A stretch of 64,000 nucleotides of DNA, from positions 18,751,639 to 18,815,638 of the forward strand of contig NC_083653.1 in the NCBI RefSeq assembly GCF_963576545.1, read 5' to 3'. A model generated the notes under the pieces. That model saw only the letters and a list, made by a program, of their open reading frames with translations, did not search any database and was not told the DNA's origin. Shown here piece by piece: positions 1-13,042 of this stretch; the stretch's first letter is position 1; every line of letters begins with the position of its first letter. Position numbers and translations under genes: made by a program. This stretch comes from Limanda limanda. Lineage: Eukaryota; Chordata; Actinopteri; Pleuronectiformes; Pleuronectidae.

Positions 1-3000
1 TTTGCAACAGGGTAGGCAAAGAAAGCAATTGCCTGGGGCCCGACCTAAGAAGGGGGCCCCTGAGAACGGATGATCCATAGCAACAACAATGTGGTTAGCA
101 CCCCTTTGAATTCTAGGATCGTCTCTACAGGAGACTGCATGGTCGTAATGCCCCAAATGAGCCTGAATGCCACCAACTTACTGCCATTCACTTTTATTCA
201 ATCTGGGGCGTTGTAAATAAGGGCATGGGGTGTTGATGCGCTGTAAACAGAAACACTGGATCTCAGTGGAACAAATCTGTGACGTCCTGCCTCCTGCATG
301 CTGCCCCACCCCCCTGACCCTCTGAATAAAATATTATCAATATTATAGTTACTTTTTGATAATAGTTTCCTCCTAATTCAACACTCTGGAGCATTATTAA
401 TAACAACAATTAGGCTCACTGAGATTATCCCTACCTCAAAATTAGTGTGTGTACTTGATGAGATTTTTCCATGGCAAATTCCCCTCACTGTGACTTTACC
501 TTTTTTTTCAAATAACCTCCAACCTAAAGTAACGTTTCATGGCAGTTAAGATACAGCCAAGGACCACAGAGACGGGGAGAGAGCTGTCACCAGCCGAGGA
601 GGAAAAGGGAGGTGTTTCCATGTCCTGGATGAGGATGAAAGGAGTAGAGAAGTTACTCCGCCACACACACACACACACACACACACTGCAGATCGTGGGT
701 TTAATGTGAACACCATACACTATGTATAAGGTAGTACAACATGTCTCCACTTGGTATTGAGGTCCATGTGCTTGACCAATTGCGAATCAGTCTCAGCTGT
801 CAAACCTGATATTTCAACCATTTTTCATAGCATCAAATAAGTTATTTAAACCAAGAAACCACCTTGACCCGTGTCCCATCCACCACCATGGAGGGGGCGG
901 TTTATGACCTATACTGCAGCCAGCCATCAGGAGGTGATCAAAACACTTTGGCCTCACTTTTGGGAGCTGCCATGCTGTCTAACTTTATATATAATCTATG
1001 ATAAAAAAAGACAAATACACACACACACACACACACAAAGGCAGTCTTCTTAATACAAAATGCCCTGTTTTTATAGCCCACCCCAGCAGCTCAACTAGGG
1101 ATCCTATCTCTTCTTAATGACACCTATCCCTGGAGCGATGTGTTGTATGATCACATGTTTCAGTAAATATTTTGGCCGTCATTCAATCTCAGCCAGTCAC
1201 CGTTATGAAATTTGGCAGAGGCTTGCTTTCCTTCTCTGACCCTAGCTGACCTTCGAGGAACTTGCTCTGAGGATATTGTGTTTCACCATCTGAGACACGC
1301 AGATAAATATTAACAGTGTAAATCATGTCCTGTGTTGAGGTGCAGGGGTGGAAAGGTAGGTCCACTGCCTCAATGGCAGGAAATGCCCCCTGGGGAGTCC
1401 TGCGTGATGTCACAAGACTTCGGGTTAAATAAGCAAACTATATTCCAGCTCTGTCATCTTTAATGTCCTTGTTTTTACCCGAGTGACTCTGTTTGATAAC
1501 TAACGCACAAAGAAAATAAATAAAAAGAGGAGTAAAATAACAAATTATGAATTAATTTATATCTGTAGTATACTAATAATCAAAAAGAATTTATTTGTAC
1601 ATTCAAGGTTAATTAAACTGGTGAAACAGAATACATCTAGGTATGTGGATATAATTATTCTGTCTCGTTTGACTGAGGGACACTGTGTTTTTTGGAGCAG
1701 AAGCTCTACCAGAGGATATGAAAGATATTTTACACTGAACACAGGAAATTATTGGATGAAAATATGTGACCTGGGTTTTCCTTCTAAGGGATTGTAATAA
1801 ATAATAAGATAAGGATCCAAAATATTTGTTAGTGTGACTGTGTGTAAATAATTATAGTAATTATAATTTCTTACAACATGTTGCCTTAGATTTGTTTTGT
1901 TTTAGCCCTAAATCCAAAATCAACCAAACCTGAAGTTGTCTAAACTCAATACATTACTTGACCCAAGAACCACTAGATGGCAGCACTAATTGTAAACACA
2001 TGGATATATTATCATCTCATGCAAGGTAAGTCCAATCAGGAGAAGCAGACATTTGTAATATGCATTTGTGATATAGTTTAAATGAAAATTAACATTTTCC
2101 TGGAGTACCTGCTCTCTTTTTTGGTTTCCACCAACTCATGAGAGGAATATTGGTTTCTTTACCAACAATATGAAATTACCAGCTGTTCTCTAACTGTCAG
2201 CGATAATTTCCTAGAAAATAAGCATAGATTTACTATGGTTTGTTACATAGAACAATCGAAAAAGGTTTTGTTAGACACTGTTGGGAGTCTAACAAAAGTA
2301 AGTAAGTGTTAGCTGAACCATGTATCAATCGCAGTTGCTGAGGCTAGTGGGGTGAAGAGCGTGGTCTACGCAGCCCTCAAAGGCAGCAGTCTTCCTAGGC
2401 CAGGTGGAACACATCCTTTGAAGGATGCAGCTCCTGAATTGAGTTTAGTAGAGTTTACAGTAATTGATTAATACCTCATTCCTCCTGTGTCCTTTTTAGT
2501 CTGTGCTGTTTGTCATACTTCCTGAACACACACAGGGCCTGAGGCTGCCTGAGTTGGATGATATTTCTCTATTGGTTTTGTAGATGAAGTATAGAGGGCA
2601 GATAGCTGGATGCTTAAGTCTGTCAGGTCAGAGCATCAACTACTCTTCTCTGTTGCCTGGAAATTTTGGAGATCCTCTCTTAATGCCCCAGTGAATCACC
2701 AGAATCCACCGCCGTCATCCCACACAGCCAGATTATTCCCAGTCTGTGTTTTTTTGAGAGAAGTAGATGACAAGCCAAATGGAAGAATGTGTTCTTCCAG
2801 AGAAACTGAGGCTCTTGTCCCATTCCCGGCACTGTCTACGTCCAACAGTGAATCCCAGTGAAACATTGCACCTCTGCCTTTTATCCTTTAAAACTTGTGG
2901 AGAGGTGTGTTCACACAAAGTTAAGTTTATTGACTTGAAAATGATTTCCCTCTAGATCAGATCAGTAAAGCTGCACTAATCTCAATGTTGATATTCACAA

Positions 3001-4760
3001 TGAATAAAAACACTATATGTATTGTGAACACAATCAATCTTGGTGATGAACTAACTGATAATTATTGACTGTTCCGCCGGCACTTCCCTTCAGCTCAACA
3101 GTATGCAGCATGGCTCCTTGTTTTGGTTTTAAACAGGTTTGCTGGCATGTTCACAGCAGCAACTTAATAATGGAGGAATGTCAATATTTTTTCACACATG
3201 CTGCACTTTTAAATCTAAAAAGCTGCAGTCCTGCAGTTCTGCAAAACTGACATCAAACTTTGTTCTTGTGCGGGAGGGTAATAATACTAAACGGTCTCAG
3301 CAAAGCACCTCTAAAAACAGGATGACAGTAGGTCTGTGTTTTACAACCAATGCCCAAACATGCAGACTTTGACAGATTGATGCACGAAATATCGACTTCA
3401 TTGTGTTTGCAGTGCCACAAACTCAGTGCCCCCTCTGACCTTGTTACAAAGCCAAGTAACACCAGCATTTACTCTCAGCTTTCCTCTTCGCTGTTCCCAG
3501 TCCCACCTGGACGCTGCTGCTGCTGGTGATGGATGGATGCATGGAGCGATGGACAGGAACACCCCTTCTCTCTACGAGAAAATACGGCTCCCCCTCCTAA
3601 GGAGGCCACGTTGGCACACTGACAGAAATATTCTGAACTTCCTGTGACCTCAGTAAGAAGAGCAAACACCCTGGACCTTTCTAAGGAAGCGGCTCCAGTC
3701 TCTCATTCGCTTTCTCACACACACACACACACGCGCACGCACACACACACATTTTATTACCCTGCTCGTCGCCATAGAAATTAGGGTATTGTTTTGCTCC
3801 CTGTTCTTGTGTGTACAAAACAACTCAACAACACGTGGATAGACTTTTTGGTTAACCATCTTCGGTAATTACTTTGGAGGATGCTCTTTTTTGAGCTGAT
3901 GAGCCAATGTCAAGATCAAGGTAAACAAAAACATGGTCCGACAAACGCATTTCCAAGATATCTCAGTAAATAGTAGAGAGACAATCTACATCTTCTATTG
4001 GACACAAAATGATTCTCTGTCATGAAGTCAAAAGTAATGTTGTAGACATAAGATGAACAGATTTCGTTTACTCTTAGTTATACTCTACTATTTATACTAT
4101 GCTCATTGCTAGCTCCTTCACATTCACCTGGTTACATGTAATTCAGTCCTGAAGTGTATGCAGTTAACTTGAATAATATTACTCACTTACATATGTGCTG
4201 GGAGACTATCTGATGAGGGAGATTATGGATTACTCACTCTGTTGGGCGCCCCTTTAGTCACGCAGCTCAGCCATCTAAGACACTGTCGTGTGGTTTTAAT
4301 CATAAGAGGTCGGTAAGTGTCCCTGTGCATGGTGAAGTAGCGTCGTGGAACACAGTCAGTTTGCCATGTCTTGAACGGTGATTTGTGGGGTCACCACACG
4401 CCGTCAGCTGCAGTTGCACTTCTTTGTCTGGTGTGTCACCATCAGACCAAGATAATTAAATAAATAAACCTCTCAATGGCTCATTACAGATGTCATGAAG
4501 TTAAAGTTAAAAATAAGTCAGGTATGATATGATACATAGTACAAAAATGTATTTTCATTTTTGCATCATTTAGGACTATAGACATGACACAAAGCTTATA
4601 TATATTGAAAAAACATTTATGAAGGATATCACCAAGACATCACTATGAAGACAGAATAGTCATATAGTGTAGTAATGCATTAACTACAAACAATAACATT
4701 AGATACATAATCTTATGCATTCTTTGGATTAGCAAGTTGTCCATAATCATATGATATAAA
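1..4760. other. Intergenic, no gene seen
   Basis: Low-to-moderate GC sequence with stop codons in every frame and no recognisable protein. It holds CA microsatellites at 662-688, 1017-1037 and about 3716-3750, a short perfect hairpin at 2266-2297, and at about 690-860 a diverged copy of a dispersed repeat also seen near 9,835 and 30,205. The small open frames here have no domain, splice or codon signature that I recognise. Confidence 0.6.
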
Positions 4761-4764
4761 TAGC

Positions 4765-5010
4765 ATCATTATTAAATAATAATAATTGTTTATATCGCAC
4801 CTCCAAATCAAGGTATACAAGGTGCTTTACATGATAAAAACAACAGGAATCATAAACATGTAATCACAGCAACAGTATCAATAGAGCAGTATAACAAGCA
4901 AAAACATATAAAGAGAGCAAAATAAATAAGTACATGACGAAAACATTAAGAGGATCACAGGAAGGCTGGTCTATAAAGTGTGTTTTAAGAAGAGACTTAA
5001 ACAAGGTGAT
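4765..5010. repeat. Dispersed teleost repeat
   Basis: Begins with the phrase 'tttatatcgcacct', passes through 'caaggtgctttaca' and continues as an A-rich tract ending in 'gtctataaagtgtgttttaa'. These phrases are common in interspersed repeats of fish genomes. A short related stretch lies at about 40,690-40,745 in the MGAT2-BROX spacer. I cannot name the family, and the boundaries are approximate. Confidence 0.45.
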
Positions 5011-5484
5011 ACCTATCGCCAGGAGACCCAAGTGTCAACCACATCGGCTATTTTTCCTTTTCCATGGGCGGATAACACAGCTGGGCTTAATAATCATACC
5101 AGGCTAAGCAAAAACTGTTTATTTGAGTCCTGGTGATGTTTTTAAGTTGGATTTGTGTTGCTGTGATATTTTGGTTACAAGTTATTTGAAAGTTAATGTT
5201 AGTTATGCTCTTCAGTCTTTCTTTGCATGCATCTAGTAACTTTCTCTAATTTGGCACAAACACACACACCCATCTCTCTGACCCCTGCTACATGTCGGGG
5301 GGGAGTTATCTTTGGAGTGGCCAGCCGCCTTTATGGAAGCACGCTCATTCACAAAAACATACAGACACACATACGTATACTCAGATACACATCTTTATGT
5401 AGCAAGTGCACCGTTAGTAATTTAAACATTGTGTTTTTATACTTTATTATATTCATAACAAATGTTTGCCTAACCCTTAATGCA

Positions 5485-6027
5485 TTATTGCACAACAGCA
5501 TAAAAATTTAAACTGATATTGTGAGATCTTATGAGGTGACCAAGTGGTAACATGTAGATGATGAACAGAATCGGACCGAGCACAGAGCCCTGAGGAACCC
5601 CACTATGCAACTTAGAGGAGGAGGACCTAGCTTCCCCAATGCTGACACAGAAAGTCCTGTCTGTGAGGTAAGATTTAAGCCATTTCAGGGTCGTACCACT
5701 GATGCCCACCCACTCCTCTAAACGGGACAAGGGGAACCTAAAACCAGATGGAAGGGATTCACACAATGAGTTTTGTGATATAAAAGCTTAGAGTTGATTT
5801 GCAACGATCTTCTCCAGGACTTTTGATAAAAAGGGAAGTTTAGAGATGGGTCTAAAATTGTTAAAATCAATGGAGTTGAGCCCAGGTTTATTTAAAAGGG
5901 GTTGGATTATTGCATTTTTACAACAAATTGGCACAGTCCCAGTGGAGAAGGAACTATTTGAAACGTGTGTAAAAGGACAGATTGTATAAAAACAATTCTT
6001 TAAGAAATTGAGGGGGAAGAGTGTCAA
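5485..6027 (-). pseudogene. LINE reverse transcriptase fragment (L2/CR1-like), dead
   Basis: Two reading frames on the minus strand match non-LTR reverse transcriptase. The upstream part (6027-5788) has the conserved 'DFNNFRPISKLPFLSKVLEK' block. The downstream part (5766-5485) has 'GVPQGSVLGPILF' followed by 'YMLPLG'. The segment that should join them, with the first catalytic aspartate motif (FDTVDH-like), is missing. The sequence also breaks off just after the 'YA' of the YADD motif, at about 5,500. Both active-site motifs are therefore lost and the copy cannot encode a working enzyme. The clade call rests on motif wording only. Confidence 0.85.
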
Positions 6028-6059
6028 GGGGGCTGTAAGAGGGGTTCATTTTTTGTATT

Positions 6060-7385
6060 GAAAGGTGTAGGCTTGGAGACTGGAGTAAACACAATGAGGC
6101 AAATATAAGGCCTAGTTGGTACATGGGATTATTACCATATTAAAACTTTGAGGATCTTGGTATAAGCCAATGATTTTCATTGTATGGCTTTTTCCCCTTT
6201 CCCTGCTATGAAGACACTAGTGCACACACACATTGAATATCTGACTAGCTTTTGTTCTACAGACAGGAAGTCAAAAGTCAACACAGACCTGTGATAACAA
6301 CTGAGCACTACGTTGTTTTCATGGTGCTTTGCTTTAGTTACAAGGCAAAACAAGTGGTCAGAGTGCAGTATGAGGTTTAAACAAATCTCCTGTTTATCCG
6401 AATTATTTAAACACTTTTATTTGGACTCATGCTATACATCACAGCCGCCTGTGTAGTCTTTAACCCCCTTAACCCTCGACTCTAGAGAGGAAACCCCTCT
6501 CTCTAGTCGTATGTGTGTGTGGGAAATTGTGGGAGTGACTGTTTTTAGTTAATCGACCGAAATCCATATGAACCTTGCTTGACTTCAAAGGATCAAAAGG
6601 CCGTGTTCATGTCCACATCCAGGGGAACTATTCCTGCAGAATTCATGTGAATTTCCCATGACTTCAAAGCATCTGCAGTTCGTGTTCATGTCCACATGCA
6701 GGACAACTATTCCTGCACATCCTGTGGTCTTGTCTCCATGGCTTTGCTGCATCACATATGGTCATATTGTACCGAAAGGTCTTGTAAGACAGCTCAACTA
6801 AATTGATGTCTTTGAACGGGAAATGACCCATCTGCATGGATGAGTCTCACAACCAGTTCCCAAAAGTCCCAGCTGGAGATCAACAACCTGCGGGAAAGAC
6901 AGCTCCCTTGGAGGGTTTTCCAATTTCATCTTGCGAGCATGAGCACTTGGCGGGGGTCAAACTTGGCAGTCTCCGCTGCTTCAACCCGATGTGTTTGAGA
7001 GTCTGAGACCATGGTTTTCCCACACAGCAAGGCCTCCCCATAAAACCCCTGTGTAACTAAAGTTTCTCCCTAATGCTCTGACCTATTTAGCCACAGAGCA
7101 TGTTGTATGTCTATTTTGCTCATGGCAAGACAACAGTCCCTGTTTGGAAAGTTGTTTCCTTCCAGCTGGACACATCTGAGGAGTGAACAGCTAAAACACA
7201 CTGAATGTTAAGAATGAGAAGAAAAACCTTTATACACTTGCCATCCATTACAAATGTGACTTTGAGCTTAGAAACATGTTGCTTTTGTGTTATCGCTCAC
7301 ATGTTAATATAAGTCACATTAATCATCTTATCATGTTATAACAAGGGTCAAATATGATAACAATTATGTCTTTATTGGGTACGAA
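6060..7385. other. Intergenic, no gene seen
   Basis: I see no coding exon, RNA gene or clear repeat boundary. One local near-duplication is visible: 'gtgttcatgtccacatcc' at about 6603 recurs as 'gtgttcatgtccacatgc' at about 6682, each followed by 'actattcctgca'. It is an imperfect tandem duplication of about 80 bp. Confidence 0.5.
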
Positions 7386-7389
7386 ATGG

Positions 7390-7536
7390 ATGGTCGGCTG
7401 TGGCTGAGTGGGTAGAGCAATTGTCTTCTAACCAAAAGGTTGGCAGCTCAGATCCTTGCACATGCCCCTCATAGATGTTGAATGCTTTCATTGTAAGTTG
7501 CTTTGGATAAAGCGTCAGCTAAATTTAATGTAATGT
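7390..7536 (+). repeat. tRNA-derived SINE
   Basis: The head resembles a tRNA gene with an A-box-like 'tggctgagtgggtagagc' and a B-box-like 'ggttggcagctcagatcc' about 35 bp further on. The tail 'gctttggataaagcgtcag' then 'ctaaatttaatgtaatgt' is the tail shared by many teleost tRNA-derived SINEs. The tRNA fold is not kept, so this is a SINE and not a functional tRNA gene. Confidence 0.8.
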
Positions 7537-7787
7537 TCTGAGACTTGTGGTTGGAACTTCCAGGTTTGAAAGACTTCATTACTCAGAATTCAAGTTTTGA
7601 TACTGAACTCTCAATATGCAACTTTCTCTATATGGAAGTGAACATAATGGATGTGAACGGTTCTCCACAGACACACCTTACACCTTTTATAACTCAAACT
7701 TTAACACTAAGACAGAGCATATGAAGTGTCCACTTATGATTAATAATAAATGATCATCATATTTATCAACAGAGAAATCATTAAACA

Positions 7788-8095
7788 TGGGCAGCACAGT
7801 GATGCAGTGGTCCCCTCACACCAAGACGGTTTGAATCCCACTTTCAGTCTGTTCTCCAAATTTGCTCTGGGTACTCCAGCTTCCTCCCACAGTCCTACGA
7901 CATTGAAGATTAAAATTGACCATAGATGGGAATGTGAATGAAAGATTGTTTGTCTCTTTATGTTGGCCCTGCGATATTCTGGTGAGCTGTCCAGGCTGGG
8001 CCCCACCTCTCGCCCAATGTCTGCTGGGATTTGTTCCAACTCCTCCGTCACGACCCTCAAAGGATAAGTAGTATAGATAAGGGATAGATGGATAT
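7788..8095 (+). repeat. SINE-like dispersed repeat
   Basis: Starts 'gggcagcacagtgatgcagt', passes through 'tactccagcttcctcccaca' and 'tgtccaggctgggccccacc', and ends in 'gataagggatagatgga'. This order of phrases is a very abundant fish repeat. It is diverged by many substitutions. Open frames across it on both strands (up to 129 codons on the minus strand) are by-products of the repeat. I do not assign a family name. Confidence 0.75.
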
Positions 8096-8099
8096 ATAA

Positions 8100-10622
8100 A
8101 TACTGTATGTCCCATCTTGGTACCAACATTTTTTTTTTAATTATATTACAGGGGTACTAGTTAATGGTCTATGCAGCATGAGCATATTTTAAATTACAAA
8201 TACTGTTGGAAATAAAGCATGGAAGAATAATAAGTTGGTTGCGAGACAACATGACTAAAACCATTGTACTCTTTTCATAATCTGGCACTGTTTGTCTTTC
8301 AGGCTGATAAAATGGGAGTATTCTTGTATAAACATTGTGCCAGGTTCGAGGGTGAGAGCAACAACATTCAGTGGACAAAATGAAATGGAAATCTTGTTTT
8401 GGCTTTGTTGCAGTAGAGTGAGGTAAAGCGTCGAGTTGTGGGGCTGAAACACCCTTGAAGGACTGATATCATTAGGGGACAATGATGAAGTCATGTTGGC
8501 AGTGGCACAATTTTATATTGAGGGAAAAGACGCCCATTGGATCATTGGCTGACCATTAGGTTTGAAACATGAATGATACTGTACAGGACTTGAGAGGATT
8601 AGAGTGATGTTAGGGCCATTTGGTAATAGCTGATACATTTTGAATACTTCCTTGGAAAATTCCTGTGAAAATTATAGCTGCTGGATAACGTTTTTCTCTT
8701 GGCTGTTCTCTCCTTATTGAGCAATTTCATGGATTAACCTTATAGGCGACTGAAAACAGTAATTTACTGTGGGGTCCATTCAACACGAAAAAAAGCTCAG
8801 GATATAGCAATATCCAAGGCAGCATTTCTCCTGCTAATACCCATTTATTTACTGTTATTATTTGGGTTTTGACTTCCCAAAACAAAGTCTTCAGTATTCC
8901 CTTTGACAAATCCAAATATTCTGCTGAGTCATTTAACACTCACTTAAAGAAACCAGATGTTAAGTTCCAATCTATTTTTTAAAAACCTGCTGTGACAGAT
9001 GCTATGGCCACCTGGGTGTAACAGAAACAAATGTGACCTTAATATTGGTTCTTTTACCTTTTTAGCTGTGGCTAACATGAAGCAAATAAGTCCCCATTTC
9101 AACATTCAGCATTCATTTGTGTCATCTTTCTACCAGTTGATGATTGCAATATAATAATAATCCAATATTTCCTCTCCTTTCAGCTCTGTTTTAAAACAGC
9201 TGCCTGTTGTGTCCATATCCACGCTATGAGGTTGGACCAAAAATGATATTACATTAATAATGTGTTACAGGCTCTCATGTTATTTCGGTTCCTTTGCTGC
9301 TTGCCAACCATTGCGCCACTTGACAAGCTCTATCCTCTGGAAATGCTTGGCATTTGCTTTAATATATGCTCCTTGTCTTGGCCTGCGCTCCTGTCTTGTA
9401 AACACAGTGGTTCCTGGTTGTGTTTTCTTCGACTTGGGTTCTCATGTCTATCTTACGGCTAGAGGAAGCTGAAGTAGCTGTTTGGAAACGTTAATGGTAC
9501 ACTACAAAACATTTGAACAGAGGAAGGGCCAACTGAAAAAGTTTATCTAACAAATTATGACTTGTGCTTTATTTTGTAACCTCACTGCAGGAACAGTAGA
9601 AGGAAAGAAAATGCAGATTATGCTGCAAAATCTAGCAGTAACAGTAACAACATGATCAGCAAAGAAATCCGAAAAGAAAGAGAAGGCAGACATGTTGAGT
9701 CTGCAGGAAGCTTGACTGTATAAGTGGCATAAATTGACAATATTCAAGACTCAAACAAACACTGACGATGGATGGATTATTGAAAACCAAATCAAAAACT
9801 ATCTTTTACTTTTTTGTCTGTGTAAATCACAAGACTGTATATAAAGATGAATGAAGTCTCCACTTCCTCACACTATCCAGAAATTAAGCAAAAACAACCA
9901 GGATATGAAAGCTGCTCTATCTCTTGCCAGAGTCTGTACAGATGTGATCGTGTTGTGGAGCAGCTGTAGCAAGGTCCCGCTGATACACATGCAAGATCAA
10001 TCCCAAGTTTGTATCAACTTTACAAGTCATTCAACTTTAAATCATGATGTTTTCCCTGTTATTACAGAGTTAAATTGCCCTGATTTCATAGCTTCAAATA
10101 AATAATAAAATAACAAATAACATTTGAATACAAATAGATTTTAGGAACAGGAAACATATTAATCTAAACAAGCTCAGAGATAAATTTTATTAAAAAATGT
10201 AATCATCTCTTTGTTTAAATAGAGGAAGCACATGTGGCAGCTGCATGCACTCACTGTTGTTAATATTTGTACGTCAATTCCAACCCTTTCTGTCAGGTCA
10301 TCAATCAGGAGTCTAAAGCGTAGGAGCAGCACCTGGTTTTACTTCCAGAAAAAAAAAAACTTTTCACAAAACTTCACGTCTTGAAGTGCGAAAGAAAAAA
10401 GATGGGTTGTGAACGTATTAATTAATTTACATTTTACAGTGAGTGTTGTAATAAAGCTAGGGTTGGTAATCCCTCCAGTTAAAGCTACGCCTCCAAGACA
10501 CATGAACTTGCACCAGGGTTCGAATTACACAGGAGCTTTTTGGGGAGCCCTATTGTCCTGTGCGCACAACTCCAGTACTTAACATGTCAGATGAAGTGCA
10601 GGCAGTGCAGTCAATTGCACGG
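8100..10622. other. Intergenic, no gene seen
   Basis: AT-rich sequence without a supported exon. The stretch at about 9,835-10,105 belongs to the dispersed repeat family described at 30,205-30,440. A run of A (10350-10359) and a few poly-T tracts are the only other low-complexity sites. Confidence 0.5.
9835..10105 (+). repeat. Dispersed repeat, copy related to 30.2 kb
   Basis: The stretch 'gaagtctccacttcctcaca' followed by 'atccagaaattaagcaaaaa' parallels 'ttgtctctacttcctgccaa' then 'gtccaggaatgaagcaaaaa' at about 30,220. A third, partial copy at about 690-860 shares 'cagtctcagctgtca' and 'atagcatcaaata' with the 30.3-kb copy. The copies are strongly diverged, and the boundaries are estimates. 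Confidence 0.5.
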
Positions 10623-10626
10623 TTAA

Positions 10627-11111
10627 AGGGACTCTTACCTTTGTTGCATTTGAGAATTACAGCACATTCAAATCATCCCGCCTTCCTCCAATGCCCCACC
10701 CCCTCGTTCCCATCCGCGGTGTTTTTTTGAAGAAACTTTATTTACAACCTACTGCCTCCGCGCACGCGCGTGAGTTTTTGTTTACCAAAGCAATGGATTC
10801 GGATTCAGAAGCACCGGTAAGTTATATACATTTACATTCACATATGATGAAGGGGCCCGAATGCGCCACAAGAAGCAGACGGAAAACCTGCATGTCCATG
10901 CAGCAAACAGACAGGTCTGTCGGCCAATAAGGTCCTTCGGTCCGAAGAATTTTATTGGTTGAAGTTTTCACTAAATATTATGAGAGTGAAATAATTGTTT
11001 GTTTTTACTCCTGGTGGGTCTGTCTTGCATTTTAGAGTGTCATTACCTTATTAATACCAATTTAACCTTATCCAAAAAAAGTGTAAAAATGCAACAAAGG
11101 TAAGAGTCCCT
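10627..11111. mobile_element. TTAA-flanked DNA transposon with an embedded first exon
   Basis: The ends form perfect inverted repeats starting AGGGACTCTTACC and running through TTTGTTGCATTT (about 25 bp). Each end is bordered by TTAA (10623-10626 and 11112-11115), the target duplicated by piggyBac- and Kolobok-type transposons. The 485-bp body is far too short for a transposase. It keeps a GC-rich, CpG-containing stretch (about 10,755-10,772), then ATG at 10793 in a good context. That ATG opens an eight-residue frame (MDSDSEAP) ending exactly at a GTAAGT donor (10817), as if the 5' end of a parental gene survived an internal deletion. Family assignment between the two TTAA groups is open. Confidence 0.85.
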
Positions 11112-11115
11112 TTAA

Positions 11116-13038
11116 TGTTAAAATCATCCTACTGTTATTACCCAGGCGGTTTATAGCTTCGATAACATCTCAGACAGGCTAATCCAGGTCCACTGCTGCC
11201 TGTGGCGGCGCTGGTGTCTGAGGCAGGAGACTCCAGTCATTTTTTATGAGAGCACAGGCAGGTCGGTTTTTGTTCTTTCAGGTAGTTTTTATAACTGATG
11301 AATGTTTAATCATTCATTTTTTAGGTATTGAATAATTATAGTTAATTAATAATTAGTTAATAGTTATTTGATGCCAAAAAATGGGGGAAATGTCATGATT
11401 GACCCGCAATTATTCAAGCGCATGTTTCGGTTGGACCTCATGACCATCGCACCATCACCGATCATTTAGTCAAAATTTTGTCATCAGGCAAGATTGCAGC
11501 GTCCACGATATTTGGGCTTCAGTCCTGGACACTGGGAGGATAGCAACACTATCATTATAATTGATATTATTTAATATAACTGTTATTACAGTAAGTTATG
11601 AAGATACCATCTTTTTGTCCTTTAAGGTTTTTAATGCTTTAATAAAAAGCATATATTGTATTAAACTGAATACGCCTAAATCTGTTGAAACTCCCATGTT
11701 GAGCTTGGAAACTGTGACACTCAAATGTTCCAAATCATGTTGCAAAATCCAACAAATCAAAATTCTGACATCACAGAGATCGTTACGGATGTTTGTGGTT
11801 TATATGACATTTCATGATTAATGCCGGTCGGACGTCAAATCAAAAGTCTTGTAACAATTCATTGATCTGAGAGTCATACAGTAAAGCTCATAGTTATTAT
11901 GGAAACACTTATTGTTACAAGCAGTTAGTGATGGTCTTCCTGATATATTCATCAAAAAAAGGTCTGTGATGAAGAGTCATAACAGTTTGCATTAGATAAA
12001 GTGACAACAGCACTTTCTTTCCAGTGTTAAGCTCCAATGCAACGTGCGTTGTGTTCTGCCAATGACATCCTGGATAGTGAGTCGTATCTGAGTTAGCAGC
12101 CCGAAATGAAGAAATCACTGGGAGGAAGAAAGTCACTTGTGTGACGACGTTATAGGCATCGCCTTGGCGTCATCCATGACCTGCTGCTTCTGTCTGGCCT
12201 GGATCACTATGTCAATGAACGCTGGTCAAGTCTGCATGTGGAGAGATATTGAGGACTACCGCTGAGCATGAATAGGCAGCATGTGTGTCTGTGAGTGAGT
12301 GAGTGTGCAGTTCCTACGTCGGATTGGCTGTGATACAAGAATAACAATGATTTATTAGTAATTCAGACAGAGAGAAGATTGGACGTCATGAACTCCATCA
12401 TGATTTCCTGGACGCACTTCACTTTTACTCACAGGAAGCTGAGTCACTTCCACAGAAAATAAAAAATCCATTCCTTATTTCTTCCAGAAATTATAAATTT
12501 TCCACTTCAGAAATAATGCTAAAAAAATAAAAAAATTGCTACAAGGAAAATGCATGACCCTGGAATCAAGAAAGCCAATCTATAATATTAGTTATGGAGC
12601 TTCTTCCTTCGTGGAGAAGGAACAAGCACGAGACAGTTAGATACGTCACCAAATTAGAATTTGGAAATATTTTTGTGTACTTCTGATAAGAGAGCCTCAA
12701 TTTAACTACCAATAAATCAAATTAAAATATGTTTGCTAACTTAGAAAGATAACTTCAATCGGTAAAAAAGTAATAATTTTAAGTTGTTGAAAATAAAGTT
12801 AACAAGTTGTACTGACACAACTATTCCAAATATTTGTGTGTTGTCAACTTAGGTATTTTATACTTGTTCTTCGTAAAAAATTTTTTTACAATTTTACATC
12901 CATAATGAATATTTCTGCAAACAACAATTCCTTTCAACTGTAATGACTGACCTGTGATTCTACTGAAATCAGTGAAAAAATATGAAAAAATAAAATCTTT
13001 CTCTTGTATTGCATTAGCCTCAATGATTATCATACCGG
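11116..13038. other. Intergenic, one unexplained short frame
   Basis: Mostly AT-rich with no clear gene. The only protein-like stretch is the plus-strand frame 12145-12252, ending in TGA, which contains 'HDLLLLSGLDHYVNERWSSL'. It has a credible residue mix but no family that I recognise. Poly-A/T tracts around 12,520 and 12,880 are low complexity. Confidence 0.4.
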
Positions 13039-13042
13039 CTAC

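Noticed and set aside
7390..7460. Possible tRNA gene
   Set aside because: A- and B-box-like words are present, but the cloverleaf stems do not pair and a SINE tail follows.
7740..8129. 129- and 99-codon minus-strand frames
   Set aside because: They are antisense readings of a SINE-like repeat.
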